Positions 25,575 to 34,563 of a stretch of DNA of 64,000 nt are shown piece by piece. Source of the DNA: Paenibacillus algorifonticola (GTDB lineage: Bacteria; Bacillota; Bacilli; Paenibacillales; Paenibacillaceae). How positions within the stretch are numbered: position 1 is the first letter of the stretch; the number at the start of each line of letters is the position of its first letter. Location of the stretch: NCBI RefSeq assembly GCF_000971975.1, contig NZ_LAQO01000022.1, positions 98,727 to 162,726 of the forward strand. Reading direction: 5' to 3'. The position numbers and the translations under genes were made by a program. The notes beneath the pieces are model-generated. The model did not search any database, was not told the origin of the DNA, and was given only the letters and a program-made list of their open reading frames with translations.

Positions 25575-26813
25575 ATGATGAAACGATTGATTTGGCTAGG
25601 TTGTTTGTCTTATTTCATTATCGGGCTTGCCCATGTTGTGCTGGGCTCCGTATTGCCCGTTGCGCTCGAGCATTATGGCAAAGCGTACAGCGAGGGCGGC
25701 ACGCTCATTTTCACGCAGTTCGGCGGATTTCTGGTCGGGGTGCTGCTCTCGCCGTGGCTGAATCGCCATTTGGGCAAAAGAGGCGGGCTGTTGCTGGCAT
25801 TTGGCATGCTGTTTGCCGCTGAATTTATGTTTATGCTGCTGCCGCCTTGGGGCTGGCTGTATGCGATTGCCATCGTAGCCGGTTTTGGTTTTGGCATGAT
25901 TGAAGCGGTGATCGGAACGATTATAATCGCAGCGGTCAAAAATCAAACGGCCGTCGCGATGAGCCGCCTGGAGGTGTTTTTCGGCGTTGGCGCTATGGTA
26001 ATGCCGCTAATAGCAAGCGGCCTGATCTGGGCCAATTATTGGCAGCTGTCATTTTTGGTCGTTTCACTTTTTGCAATTTTGACTTTGATTATGTGGGCAA
26101 AAGGCTCCTTCGGCGAGCTGGATGCGGTGCTGCGCAAGTCAGTCGCATCCGCTGCGGAGGAACGGCAGAAGGCGAAGCGTGCAGGCAAGCCGCTTTATCA
26201 GGGCAAGGAATGGGTTATTTTCTCGTTGTTTATTGTATTTTTCTTCCTCTATGTAGGGACGGAGATGAGCCTCGCAAACTTTATGCCCGCCATTCTCATT
26301 GAGAAGCTGGGCATGAAGGAGGCGGGGGCGACGCTTAGTGTAACCTGCTTTTGGATTGCGATGGCATTCGGTCGTTTGTTCGCTGGAGTTATAGCCGAGA
26401 AAATTAAATATCGGCTGTATATTATGGCAAGCTGCGGGGCGACCGTGCTGCTGTTCATCGTATTTCCTTTTACGAACCAGGTATGGTCCGCCTTCGTTGT
26501 CATTTTGCTGCTGGGTCTGGCGATGTCTGGCGTATTTTCCATCGCGCTCGTTTTTTCGAGCAAGCTGCTGCCGGGTGCAGAGGAATCTACCCCGAGCTTT
26601 ATGATTGCAGCTGGCGGCGTCGGTGGTGCCGTGCTGCCGCTTACGATGGGCTGGGGACTCGACCACTTGCAGGTTAACCAGTCGGCATGGCTGCTGACGG
26701 GCTTTTCCGCTGGCTTGATTGTTCTAAGTGTGATCGCCTTTCAGCTTGACCGCAGGCAAATGGTCATGAAAACGGGCGGACGCTCTTTGGGAAGGCCGAA
26801 ACACGAGACGTAA
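25575..26813 (+). CDS. MFS transporter (FucP/YfkF-like permease)
   Basis: 412 residues, twelve membrane helices, central cytoplasmic loop around residues 185-210 (KSVASAAEERQKAKRAGK). Helix 1-4 motifs FIIGLAHVVLGSVLPVALEHYG and GFGFGMIEAVIGTIIIAAV resemble sugar/fucose-type major facilitator permeases of Bacillales. GAAGGAGTATATG places the start at ATG 25575. It follows the decayed copper-protein pair and is closed by a terminator at 26841. Substrate unknown. Confidence 0.88.
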   Translation: MMKRLIWLGCLSYFIIGLAHVVLGSVLPVALEHYGKAYSEGGTLIFTQFGGFLVGVLLSPWLNRHLGKRGGLLLAFGMLFAAEFMFMLLPPWGWLYAIAIVAGFGFGMIEAVIGTIIIAAVKNQTAVAMSRLEVFFGVGAMVMPLIASGLIWANYWQLSFLVVSLFAILTLIMWAKGSFGELDAVLRKSVASAAEERQKAKRAGKPLYQGKEWVIFSLFIVFFFLYVGTEMSLANFMPAILIEKLGMKEAGATLSVTCFWIAMAFGRLFAGVIAEKIKYRLYIMASCGATVLLFIVFPFTNQVWSAFVVILLLGLAMSGVFSIALVFSSKLLPGAEESTPSFMIAAGGVGGAVLPLTMGWGLDHLQVNQSAWLLTGFSAGLIVLSVIAFQLDRRQMVMKTGGRSLGRPKHET

Positions 26814-26840
26814 AGCTTGCCGATGAAACGGTGATGAAGC

Positions 26841-26877
26841 TGTAAACCGCGATATTGCGTGGTTTACAGTTTTTTTG
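26841..26877 (+). terminator. Rho-independent terminator
   Basis: CTGTAAACC/GGTTTACAG stem with a 12-base loop and seven T. Confidence 0.85.
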
Positions 26878-27011
26878 CTGTTTAGGGCTGTTAATGGATG
26901 TGAAGCGAGAGGAGGAGCGTTATATTTTGCCGAATTTATGATTATGCCGATTAGTGACCGATATAAGAGGTAAGGGGTGACCTATTATTTTAGAAAAAGA
27001 GAGGTGAAGGC

Positions 27012-27776
27012 GTGTCTATTGTTCCTGTCAATCCATCCTTTGAAGTAAAGCTGTCGCCGCTTGGCGATACGGCGATTATTGTGGAGCTGGGCAGCGTCAT
27101 TGACCAGAAGACACATGAGCGTGTGCAAGCACTCAGCTCTTATTTGCGGCGTGAGCCTTTTCCCGGTTTCATTGAGCTTGTACCGGCGTTTGTAACGCTG
27201 ACGATTTTTTATGATCCAATGAAGCTGCTGGCCCCAGTAGCCGAAAATAATTGGAATTCGCTAGCTGAAGCGGCTGCTTCGCCTTATGAGTGGGTATGCG
27301 AGCTGCTCATGGACATTGTCAGCAAGCTGGAAGGCGAGCAGGCTGCTGCTCCGCGGATCGTAACCCTTCCCGTCTGCTATGGCGGAGAGCTAGGGCCGGA
27401 TCTTGCAGCGGTTGCAGCTCATAGCGGACTTTCGGAAAAAGAGGTCATCGCCTTGCATGCGGCGCAGCCTTATCTCGTACATATGGTCGGCTTTGCCCCC
27501 GGTTTTCCGTATTTGGGAGGTTTGCCTGAGCAAATCGCTACGCCTCGGCGGAGTACGCCCCGCTTGCGGATTGAGCCTGGCAGCGTAGGTATCGGCGGCA
27601 AGCAGACAGGGGTCTATCCTATCGTCTCCCCTGGCGGCTGGCAAATTATCGGGCGTACGCCACTGGTGTTGTTCCGTCCATCGCATGAGCAGCCGAGCTT
27701 ATTGCAGGCGGGAGATCAGGTTTATTTTAAGCCCATCAGCTATGAGGCGTTTATCGCATGGGAGGAGCAGGCATAA
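27012..27776 (+). CDS. pxpB: 5-oxoprolinase subunit B (KipI/allophanate hydrolase subunit 1 family)
   Basis: 254 residues. Signature blocks: GDTAIIVELG at residues 19-28, HMVGFAPGFPYLGGLPEQI near 160-178 and GSVGIGGKQTGVYPIVSPGGWQIIGRTP near 192-219. It is one of three subunits of the prokaryotic ATP-dependent 5-oxoprolinase, which opens pyroglutamate to glutamate. Start GTG 27012 follows AGAGAGGTGAAGG. It overlaps pxpC by TAATG and heads a compact pxpB-pxpC-pxpA operon. Confidence 0.93.
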   Translation: MSIVPVNPSFEVKLSPLGDTAIIVELGSVIDQKTHERVQALSSYLRREPFPGFIELVPAFVTLTIFYDPMKLLAPVAENNWNSLAEAAASPYEWVCELLMDIVSKLEGEQAAAPRIVTLPVCYGGELGPDLAAVAAHSGLSEKEVIALHAAQPYLVHMVGFAPGFPYLGGLPEQIATPRRSTPRLRIEPGSVGIGGKQTGVYPIVSPGGWQIIGRTPLVLFRPSHEQPSLLQAGDQVYFKPISYEAFIAWEEQA

Positions 27777-28792
27777 TGGGCATTCGAATAAAACATGCAG
27801 GCCTCCTCACGACCGTGCAGGATCGGGGACGGCTCGGATACAGGCAGCAGGGCATTATTGCAGGCGGGGGGATGGATGATTTTGCGCTTCGCGCGGCTAA
27901 TTTGCTCGTTGGAAATGAGGCGGGAGCAGCGGTGCTGGAAGCTACGCTCATAGGCCCGAAGCTGATTTTTGAACAGGATGCGTTAATCGCTATATGTGGA
28001 GGCAACCTGTCGCCTACGGTGCATGGAATAGCTGTTCCATTATGGCGGCCAGTCTATATAAAAGCAGGAAATGAGCTTTCATTCGGAGCTTGCGTGGCGG
28101 GAGCCCGCGCTTATATAGCAGCTGCTGGAGGCGTGGATGTGCCGCTCGTTATGGGCAGCAGGAGCACGTACACGCGTGCGGCTATAGGCGGCTTTGAAGG
28201 CCGGGCTTTAAAAGCGGGCGATGTGGTGGCGATCGGAGAAGGAGCGTCGGAAACGTTGTTTTATTGGGAGCAGGAAGCTGGAGACAGGCAGGATGCCGCG
28301 CCATTTTTTGCAGCAAGCTGGTCTATTGGTTCAGAGGGACGTCCCTTTTATCGGAAAAACCCAGTCATTCGCTTCGTGCCCGGACGGCATTTTGATGCTT
28401 TTACCGAAGGGAGCAGGAAGCATTTTCTGCAGAGCGATTTTCGAATTTCGACGCAATTGGATCGGATGGGCTACCGGCTGGAAGGCCCGCGTCTTGGAAC
28501 AGAAGCGGCGCTTGAGCCTATTTCTGAGGCGGTATCCATGGGTACCATTCAGGTGCCTGCTGGCGGCAGCCCGATTATCTTGATGGCGGACCATCAGACG
28601 ATTGGCGGCTATCCGAAAATCGCCCAAGTTGCCACGGTAGATTTGCCGCTGCTTGCGCAAGCAAAGCCGGGAGAGACGATTAGATTTAAGCAAATTACAC
28701 GGCAAAAATCGGAAGAGCTTTATATCAAGCATGAGCTTCAAATGCAGCGGCTCTCGATGTTTATTGTAATACGTTATAGAGAGGAGAGATAG
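27776..28792 (+). CDS. pxpC: 5-oxoprolinase subunit C (KipA/allophanate hydrolase subunit 2 family)
   Basis: 338 residues, normal length. It opens with IKHAGLLTTVQDRGRLGYRQ and GIIAGGGMDDFALRAANLLV, the family hallmarks, and has DFRISTQLDRMGYRLEG and the late SPIILMADHQTIGGYPKIA. Start ATG 27776 overlaps the pxpB stop (TAATG) with GGGAGGAG upstream; an earlier ATG at 27758 lies inside pxpB. Forms the carboxylating/phosphorylating PxpBC part of 5-oxoprolinase. Confidence 0.93.
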   Translation: MGIRIKHAGLLTTVQDRGRLGYRQQGIIAGGGMDDFALRAANLLVGNEAGAAVLEATLIGPKLIFEQDALIAICGGNLSPTVHGIAVPLWRPVYIKAGNELSFGACVAGARAYIAAAGGVDVPLVMGSRSTYTRAAIGGFEGRALKAGDVVAIGEGASETLFYWEQEAGDRQDAAPFFAASWSIGSEGRPFYRKNPVIRFVPGRHFDAFTEGSRKHFLQSDFRISTQLDRMGYRLEGPRLGTEAALEPISEAVSMGTIQVPAGGSPIILMADHQTIGGYPKIAQVATVDLPLLAQAKPGETIRFKQITRQKSEELYIKHELQMQRLSMFIVIRYREER

Positions 28793-28797
28793 GACGA

Positions 28798-29574
28798 ATG
28801 ACGCTGAGCATCGATTTAAATTGTGATTTGGGTGAGCATTATGGCGTGTATGAGCTGGGGCAGGATGCTGATTTGCTGCCGCTCATTACATCGGCCAATA
28901 TTGCTTGCGGCTTTCATGCCGGCGATCCGGGAACGATGAGACGAACGGTGAAGCTGGCGCTGGAAAATGGCGTTGCCATCGGCGCCCATCCTGGGCTGCC
29001 GGACTTAATCGGTTTCGGACGGCGTGAGATGGCGATTTCGCCAGAGGAAGCATATGATCTGACCGTATATCAAATCAGCGCGCTGAATGGCTTCGTAAAG
29101 TCCGAAGGCGGCGTTATGCAGCATGTGAAGCCTCATGGCGCCTTGTATAACATGGCGGCAAGGCGCGCGGAACTGGCTGAAGCGATTGCTGAGGCGGTGT
29201 ATAAGGTGAATCCGGAGCTTATCTTGTATGGCTTGTCGGGGAGCGAATTGATTCATGCGGGGAAAAAGCGGGGGCTGCGCACGGCGAGTGAGGTATTCGC
29301 AGATCGTACTTACCAGCAAGACGGCTCGCTGACACCGCGCAGTCACGTAGGTGCGCTAATAGAGGAGCCGAATGAAGCGCTGAAACAGCTCCTTCAGATG
29401 CTGAGAGAAGGAGCTGTTTGGTCGACGCAGGGAGTGAAAGTTCCGCTTGCTGCCGAAACGATATGTGTCCACGGAGATGGCGAGAAGGCGCTTTTGTTCG
29501 TCAAGCATATTCGTGAGCTGCTGGAGTCGGAAGGGATTATCCTTTGTGCGCCGGGCTCTAATCTGCCCACTTAA
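28798..29574 (+). CDS. pxpA: 5-oxoprolinase subunit A (LamB/YcsF family)
   Basis: 258 residues, full length. Motifs IDLNCDLGE (residues 5-13), ITSANIACGFHAGDPGTM, GAHPGLPDLIGFGRREM, MQHVKPHGALYNM and EVFADRTYQQDGSLTPRS identify the family without ambiguity. It completes the pyroglutamate-to-glutamate enzyme. Spacing to pxpC is 5 bases with GAGAGGAGAG upstream. It ends only 13 bases before the convergent sdaAA stop, and no terminator is seen between them. Confidence 0.94.
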   Translation: MTLSIDLNCDLGEHYGVYELGQDADLLPLITSANIACGFHAGDPGTMRRTVKLALENGVAIGAHPGLPDLIGFGRREMAISPEEAYDLTVYQISALNGFVKSEGGVMQHVKPHGALYNMAARRAELAEAIAEAVYKVNPELILYGLSGSELIHAGKKRGLRTASEVFADRTYQQDGSLTPRSHVGALIEEPNEALKQLLQMLREGAVWSTQGVKVPLAAETICVHGDGEKALLFVKHIRELLESEGIILCAPGSNLPT

Positions 29575-29587
29575 TGAGCTTTTCTAT

Positions 29588-30466
29588 TTATTTGCGTTTT
29601 TTTAAATTTTCCATAATTTTGCGACCTGTCGGCGTTTGGGCGAGACCGCCCTGCGCCGTTTCTCTATGTTTGCTTGGCATGGCGCTGCCGACCTCCAGCA
29701 TGACGTTAATGACCTCATCGGATGGAATGATGCTGCGGACGCCAGCCAACGCCATATCTGCTGCCGCCAAAGCGGTAACAGCTCCAAAGCCGTTCCGGAC
29801 GATACATGGAATTTCTACTAAGCCGCCAACCGGGTCGCAAATGAGTCCGAGCGAGTTTTTAAGGGCAAGCCCAACTGCGTGAACCGCTTGGTCTACCGTG
29901 CCGCCTCGCAGCTCAACCATAGCTCCCGCCGCCATGCCGATCGCGGAGCCGACCTCAGCTTGGCAGCCGCCTTCCGCTCCGGAAATAAAGGAATTATTCG
30001 CAATGACATAGCCAATCGCACCTGCGCAAAATAACCCTCTGACCATATGCTCGTCGCTCCAGCCAAAACGCTCCTGTGCGCTCACGAATACACCGGGAAT
30101 AATGCCGCAAGAGCCTGCGGTCGGCGTTGCAATGATGCGGCCCATGGACGCGTTGACCTCGGAAACGGCGAGGGCATAGGCCATCGCTGTGCTTGCCGGC
30201 TCTCCGGAGGATGGCTCGTGGTTGGCGCTGAAGGCTTGAACACGCTGGGCATCGCCCCCGGTAAGCCCGCTCTTGGATTGCGTATTAGTAGTTAGTCCTT
30301 TATTCACGGCATCCTTCATAATTTGGTAGTAATCCGCCATTTGTCCGAAAATATGCTCCTCGGTTTGACCTGACTCTGCTATTTCTTCTTCAAGCATAAT
30401 TTGCGATATAGTTTTGGCTTGCTGCTGACCCGCTGCGGCCAGCTCATGCAAAAAACGATATTTCAT
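29588..30466 (-). CDS. sdaAA: L-serine dehydratase, alpha subunit (iron-sulfur type)
   Basis: 292 residues. Cysteines that can ligate the [4Fe-4S] cluster are seen in AGSCGIIPGV, GLFCAGAIGYV, EGGCQAEVG and ICDPVGGLVEIPCIV, with SFISGAEGGCQAEVGSA the strongest signature. With SdaAB it converts L-serine to pyruvate and ammonia in the cytoplasm. AAGGAG precedes ATG 30466, which lies 5 bases after the sdaAB stop: a two-gene operon. Converges with pxpA. Confidence 0.94.
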   Translation of the reverse strand: MKYRFLHELAAAGQQQAKTISQIMLEEEIAESGQTEEHIFGQMADYYQIMKDAVNKGLTTNTQSKSGLTGGDAQRVQAFSANHEPSSGEPASTAMAYALAVSEVNASMGRIIATPTAGSCGIIPGVFVSAQERFGWSDEHMVRGLFCAGAIGYVIANNSFISGAEGGCQAEVGSAIGMAAGAMVELRGGTVDQAVHAVGLALKNSLGLICDPVGGLVEIPCIVRNGFGAVTALAAADMALAGVRSIIPSDEVINVMLEVGSAMPSKHRETAQGGLAQTPTGRKIMENLKKRK

Positions 30467-30471
30467 ACGGC

Positions 30472-31146
30472 TCAGCTCCTTAAGGTGAGATCAATAATAG
30501 AGCTTTTAATCATATGGGGCAGTTGCTGGATTTTGAGCTGCGTAGCGGCTGTAATTTTCGTATCTGCTTCAATGACGGTCATCGCTTCGCCATTCCTCGC
30601 TTTACGATCCACATCCATGTAACCTATGTTGACGCCATCCTCGCTTAGCACATGCGTAATGCCGGAGAGCACGCCGGGAAAGTCCCCATGAAGAAGCACA
30701 AGCGTCGGAAACTCCCCTGTGCACTGGACATCAAAACCATTCATCTCATGAATCATAATATTGCCCCCGCCAATAGAGGCGCCGACAATTTCGGCATATC
30801 GCTCTCCTGCCCACAGCGCGACTCTAGCTGTATTCGGATGTGGAACATGTCCCACTCCCAGACTGAAGCTAATTTCCATGCCAGATGACCAGGCGTCTTC
30901 AAGCGAATGGCGAATTCGGGCATCATCAGTATCATAATCCAGCAAGCCAGCGGCTAGTGCGAGATCGGTGCCATGTCCTTGGTAGGTTTCGGCAAAAGAT
31001 CCGTACAGCTTAATAGCGGCTTTGTTCGGAATCGTACCAAGCAGTTGTCTCGCTACGCGGCCAATACGGACGGCTCCTGCTGTATGCGAGCTGGAGGGGC
31101 CGACCATGGGAGGCCCGATAATCGAAAATACATTTTTAAATCGCAT
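30472..31146 (-). CDS. sdaAB: L-serine dehydratase, beta subunit
   Basis: 224 residues. The N-terminal half has IIGPPMVGPSSSHTAGAVRIG, the substrate-binding SSSHT signature of serine dehydratases; the C-terminal 70 residues form an ACT domain (TLVLLHGDFPGVLSGITHVL), which in this family regulates or stabilises the enzyme. First gene of the sdaAB-sdaAA operon. A candidate promoter lies about 65 bases upstream. Confidence 0.93.
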   Translation of the reverse strand: MRFKNVFSIIGPPMVGPSSSHTAGAVRIGRVARQLLGTIPNKAAIKLYGSFAETYQGHGTDLALAAGLLDYDTDDARIRHSLEDAWSSGMEISFSLGVGHVPHPNTARVALWAGERYAEIVGASIGGGNIMIHEMNGFDVQCTGEFPTLVLLHGDFPGVLSGITHVLSEDGVNIGYMDVDRKARNGEAMTVIEADTKITAATQLKIQQLPHMIKSSIIDLTLRS

Positions 31147-31186
31147 AGCTTTACCACCGTTCTGTTCAGGTTATCACTGCTACTTA

Positions 31187-31215
31187 GAGTAACTTAACAC
31201 TACATTTTATGTCAA
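31187..31215 (-). promoter_or_regulatory. Candidate promoter of sdaAB-sdaAA
   Basis: Minus-strand TTGACA (31215-31210) with a 17-base spacer to TTACTC, a poor -10. The -35 is perfect, the -10 doubtful. Confidence 0.35.
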
Positions 31216-31429
31216 TATATATAACTCAAAGGTCATTATTCAAGTTTTATTTGTTATGAAAAATAACATGAAGACCGCGATGATTCGACGAGTCCTCTGG
31301 CGCTGCGGGAAGTCACTGTGCTGCTGACATCTTATAAAGCTTATTCATTTGCCAGCTCGCATATATCTACCGTGTTTCTGATGTGAAAAGAAAATAAAGT
31401 TGTAGACGTGGAAAAACCTGCAAGGCTTT
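31216..31429. other. Intergenic stretch, no gene seen
   Basis: AT-rich, without a supported gene; the change to AT-rich sequence marks the border of the MarR/GNAT islet. Confidence 0.5.
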
Positions 31430-31447
31430 TTGTTGTAAATACAACAA
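31430..31447 (+). promoter_or_regulatory. Perfect palindromic MarR-type operator
   Basis: TTGTTGTA-AA-TACAACAA, perfect 8-base arms, about 60 bases before the decayed MarR gene. This is the expected place and form for an autoregulatory MarR site. Confidence 0.65.
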
Positions 31448-31506
31448 AAATAGAGTACTATTTTTTTACCGCGTTTGAAAAATACAATATTAGTGGAGTT
31501 GCAATT

Positions 31507-31708
31507 ATGAAGGAGATTCTACGTGAGGTTGGAATGATTGCTAGGGCATTGGATTCTGTAAGTAAGTAATATTGAAAAGAATAAGGATTAATATAACCAA
31601 AAAATAAAAAAACTATTTCCTACAGAGAAAGGAAAGACAGTTTACCCTTTTATAAAAAGGGAAGCACGAGAAATTATTGATTTAGTAAAAGGAGGAAAAA
31701 TAAAATGA
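31507..31708 (+). pseudogene. MarR family regulator, internally deleted
   Basis: The N-terminus MKEILREVGMIARALDSVS (31507-31566) and, in another frame, the C-terminus KKLFPTEKGKTVYPFIKRE up to TGA 31706-31708 belong to one MarR-type regulator known from Bacillus relatives. The middle, which would hold the DNA-binding wing-helix (roughly 60-70 residues), is gone. A duplicated AGTA next to the first break adds a stop. Its last codons overlap the GNAT start (ATGA), the arrangement of an operon that was once a regulator-acetyltransferase pair. Confidence 0.8.
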
Positions 31709-32223
31709 CTATAAATATAAAAAAGTGCACATTTGAAGATCTTAGGTTACTTCAAGAAATTAGTGTTGAAACATTTAATGAGACATTTAAGAATCAAAAT
31801 TCACCTGAAAATATGAAAGCCTACTTGGAAAAAGCCTTTAATTTAAAACAATTAGAGAAAGAATTATCTAATATCTCTTCGGAATTCTATTTTATTTATT
31901 CTAATGAGGAAATTGCCGGGTATTTAAAGCTAAACACCAATGATGCTCAAACTGAAATAATGGGCAACGATTCGCTTGAAATCGAGAGGATTTATATAAG
32001 GAAAAAACTTCATAAACAGGGGCTTGGTAAATATCTAATAAATAAAGCTATAAAAATAGCGATAGAACGGAATAAAGAAAAGATCTGGCTAGGGGTTTGG
32101 GAAAAAAATGAGAGCGCAATTACCTTCTATAAAAAAATCGACTTTGTTCAAACAGGAGCCCATTCTTTCTATATGGGTGATGAAGAACAAATAGATTTTA
32201 TAATGACCAAAACACTCATATAA
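31705..32223 (+). CDS. GNAT family N-acetyltransferase (AT-rich)
   Basis: 172 residues with a GNAT domain: IERIYIRKKLHKQGLGKYL carries the acetyl-CoA loop (K-Q-G-L-G-K) and AIERNKEKIWLGVWEKN plus AITFYKKIDFVQTG complete the fold; PaiA-like spermidine/spermine acetyltransferases have this pattern. The codon choice is extreme (AAA, TTA, ATA), clearly unlike the genes on either side. GGAGG at 31691-31695. The start overlaps the stop of the broken MarR gene. Recent transfer from a low-GC Bacillales is inferred. Confidence 0.88.
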   Translation: MTINIKKCTFEDLRLLQEISVETFNETFKNQNSPENMKAYLEKAFNLKQLEKELSNISSEFYFIYSNEEIAGYLKLNTNDAQTEIMGNDSLEIERIYIRKKLHKQGLGKYLINKAIKIAIERNKEKIWLGVWEKNESAITFYKKIDFVQTGAHSFYMGDEEQIDFIMTKTLI

Positions 32224-32423
32224 CATTGGTCCGAGATGATATTCAACTTACGGATAAGTTATTCGATCGCTAGATTAGCTTGTCGCAATCGATTGGTTTT
32301 AAGTCGGTTTTGCCGGAAGATTTCCCGAGCATAAATAAATGCCTTTCCAATTAAACGGAAATCCTATTATAATTTCAATAAGAATAGGACGGTAACATCA
32401 TTATGCTTGCAGGAGGCTGGAAA

Positions 32424-32960
32424 ATGGATGTTTTGCGCTTTCCCATCGGTTTGTTTGAGCATGAGGGTGATATTTCGCGGCAGCAGCTAGATGGCTGGTT
32501 TGCCGACATTGAATCGGCTCCTGCGCGGCTTCGAGCTGCTGTATCCGATTTAAGTGCGGAGCAGCTGGATACGCCATACCGCCCAGATGGGTGGACGGTG
32601 AGACAGGTTGTGCATCATATAGCGGACAGCCATATGAACGCATATATGCGATATAAGCTGGCGCTAACCGAAGAAACGCCGACAATTCGTCCTTATTACG
32701 AGGAAAGATGGGCGGAGCTGAGTGACGGGCGCACAGGTCCTGTTGAGTTGTCTTTAGCGCTTCTTGATGCACTGCACAGCAGGTGGCTGCTGCTGCTTCG
32801 CTCGCTAAGCCGTGAGCAGTTGGAGCGTGCTTTTATTCATCCCGAATCCGGAAATACGATTCGTCTGAATTGGAATGCGGGCAATTATGCCTGGCATGGC
32901 AATCACCATATTGCCCATATTACCCGGCTGCGTGAGCGCATGGGCTGGACCATGATCTAG
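32424..32960 (+). CDS. DinB-fold bacillithiol transferase-like protein (YfiT family)
   Basis: 178 residues. It shows the YfiT/BstA pattern: RFPIGLF at the start, three His ligands in VRQVVHHIADSHMNAYMR and YAWHGNHHIAHITRL, and a four-helix DinB fold. YfiT-like proteins are zinc- or nickel-dependent thiol transferases, which in Bacillus conjugate bacillithiol to toxic compounds. Start ATG 32424 has AGGAGG (32411-32416). A second, more distant DinB protein follows. Confidence 0.85.
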   Translation: MDVLRFPIGLFEHEGDISRQQLDGWFADIESAPARLRAAVSDLSAEQLDTPYRPDGWTVRQVVHHIADSHMNAYMRYKLALTEETPTIRPYYEERWAELSDGRTGPVELSLALLDALHSRWLLLLRSLSREQLERAFIHPESGNTIRLNWNAGNYAWHGNHHIAHITRLRERMGWTMI

Positions 32961-33018
32961 CATACAATCGGCGGAAAGACTATTTTTTTGACTTGTAATG
33001 AGGAGAGGGGATGTCAGT

Positions 33019-33612
33019 ATGGATTTACAGCGTGTTTATTTGGATAGCATCCAATCACAGTTCCACTATTACAAAAAACTTGCTGAAAAAGCGATGAGTC
33101 AGGTCGAGCCGGAGCAGCTGTTTGCACAGCCTAAGGAGGATGTGAACAGCATTGGCACAATCGTCAAGCATATGTGCGGCAACATTTTGTCCAGATGGAC
33201 GGATTTCCTGACAGCAGACGGCGAAAAGGATTGGCGGGACCGCGATGCCGAGTTTGAAAATGACTGGACGAATAAGGAAGAGCTGCTCGCGAGCTGGGAT
33301 GAAGCGTGGGCTTGTTTTTTTCAGGCGATAGATTCGCTCCAGCCGGAGCAGCTTGGTCAAATTATTTATATACGCAATGAAGGGCACACCGTTCTGGAGG
33401 CGATCAACCGTCAGCTGGCGCATTATCCGTATCATATTGGGCAAATCGTTTACGCTGCAAAATGGTTGAAGGAAAACGAGTGGAACAGCCTGTCCGTGCC
33501 GAGAAACGGCTCGAAGCAATACAATGCCGGGAAATTTGCCAAAGAGAAAGCGATCAAGCATTTTACCGATGAGGAACTAAAGCGGTTGGATGGAGATGGG
33601 GAAACTCTTTGA
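33019..33612 (+). CDS. DUF1572 / DinB superfamily protein
   Basis: 197 residues; four-helix DinB-like protein with the DUF1572 blocks NSIGTIVKHMCGNILSRW, DFLTADGEKDWRDRD and INRQLAHYPYHIGQIVYAAK; His residues in KHMCGN and the YPYHIGQ loop may bind a metal. Start ATG 33019 with GAGGAGAGGGG upstream. Its stop overlaps the TTG start of the following lipoprotein gene, so translational coupling is likely. Enzymatic role unknown. Confidence 0.85.
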   Translation: MDLQRVYLDSIQSQFHYYKKLAEKAMSQVEPEQLFAQPKEDVNSIGTIVKHMCGNILSRWTDFLTADGEKDWRDRDAEFENDWTNKEELLASWDEAWACFFQAIDSLQPEQLGQIIYIRNEGHTVLEAINRQLAHYPYHIGQIVYAAKWLKENEWNSLSVPRNGSKQYNAGKFAKEKAIKHFTDEELKRLDGDGETL

Positions 33613-34406
33613 GGGCTTGCTATACGCTGGTTATAATCTGCTTGCTGCTCACAAGCGCATGCAGCGGCGCGGATACGAATACTGGAAGTGTTGAGCCAGA
33701 AGCCGCTCCTATTTCGGCAAGCGCAGCGTCTAATATCTCGGGTCAGGATTATGCGGAAGGAGCGAGTCAGGTTGATTCGGAATTTCCAGTAACAAGCGCT
33801 GCGGATGACGAGGCTGAAGCCGCGGACTTTGAGTCACTCGTACCAGCCGGATGGAAAGTGCTGGAGATTTTTGATGGAGAACCTGAGCAGGCAGAAGCAG
33901 ATTTGAACAACGATGGGCTAGTCGACATCGCCGCCGTGCTGGAGAAGGAAGATATTTCGCAAGAAGCGCCAGATCGCGCCATTATGATTGCTTTTGGACA
34001 GACGGACCATACGTACAAGCGGTCTGTTATTGCGGAGCAGGCGGTAATGAGGGCGAATGAAGGCGGGATTTACGGCGATCCGTTTGAAAGCCTGACGATT
34101 GAGAAGGGTGTTCTTGTTCTTCGTCATTTTGGCGGCAGCAATTCGAGATGGTACAATACGTATCGTTTTCGTTATCAGGATAACGATTGGTATTTAATAG
34201 GGGCGACAACGGGCTCTTATTTTACGGGCAATGAGCTTATGGATAATGCCGATGAAGACGATTATAATTTGCTGACAGGCGAGTTCGTGAAAAAAACATG
34301 GGATGAAGAGGCTGGCGAACAGGTGATTGAGAGAGGCAATCGCGGCAAGAAGGCGCTTGTGAAAATACAGGATTTTGATGTGCGGGCGGCAGAGCCGCAA
34401 TATTAG
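33609..34406 (+). CDS. Lipoprotein of unknown function
   Basis: 265 residues; TTG start inside the stop of the previous gene. A short lipoprotein signal (residues 1-18, IICLLLTSAC with lipobox LTSAC) is followed by a Ser/Ala/Glu-rich linker and a domain starting near residue 75. DLNNDGLVDIAAVLEKED (about 98-115) looks like an EF-hand/FG-GAP-type calcium loop of VCBS/integrin-like repeats, and FGGSNSRWYNTYRFRYQDN a beta-rich core. Outer face of the membrane is expected. No more specific family is recognised. Confidence 0.75.
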   Translation: MRACYTLVIICLLLTSACSGADTNTGSVEPEAAPISASAASNISGQDYAEGASQVDSEFPVTSAADDEAEAADFESLVPAGWKVLEIFDGEPEQAEADLNNDGLVDIAAVLEKEDISQEAPDRAIMIAFGQTDHTYKRSVIAEQAVMRANEGGIYGDPFESLTIEKGVLVLRHFGGSNSRWYNTYRFRYQDNDWYLIGATTGSYFTGNELMDNADEDDYNLLTGEFVKKTWDEEAGEQVIERGNRGKKALVKIQDFDVRAAEPQY

Positions 34407-34420
34407 GGTGAGTCGTTTAC

Positions 34421-34455
34421 AAGACCGTCAAAGTGTGCTTTGACGGTTTTTTTCT
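34421..34455 (+). terminator. Rho-independent terminator
   Basis: ACCGTCAAAG/CTTTGACGGT with a TGTG loop, then seven T. Confidence 0.88.
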
Positions 34456-34563
34456 GTTAAAGAGAGGGCGAAAGTTTCCGAAGGCGTTACATATGCCTAT
34501 ACCACGCAGTGACCTTCTGCATAGGCTGTTATCATTACTAAGAAACGAAGGAGCTTAATCCGG

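Noticed and set aside
29575..29587. Terminator between pxpA and sdaAA
   Set aside because: The 13-base gap has no hairpin; transcripts probably overlap.
32347..32378. Promoter with TATAAT upstream of the YfiT-like gene
   Set aside because: The -10 is good but the -35 at the right distance (TTCCAA) matches only three of six bases, so it was not listed as a feature.
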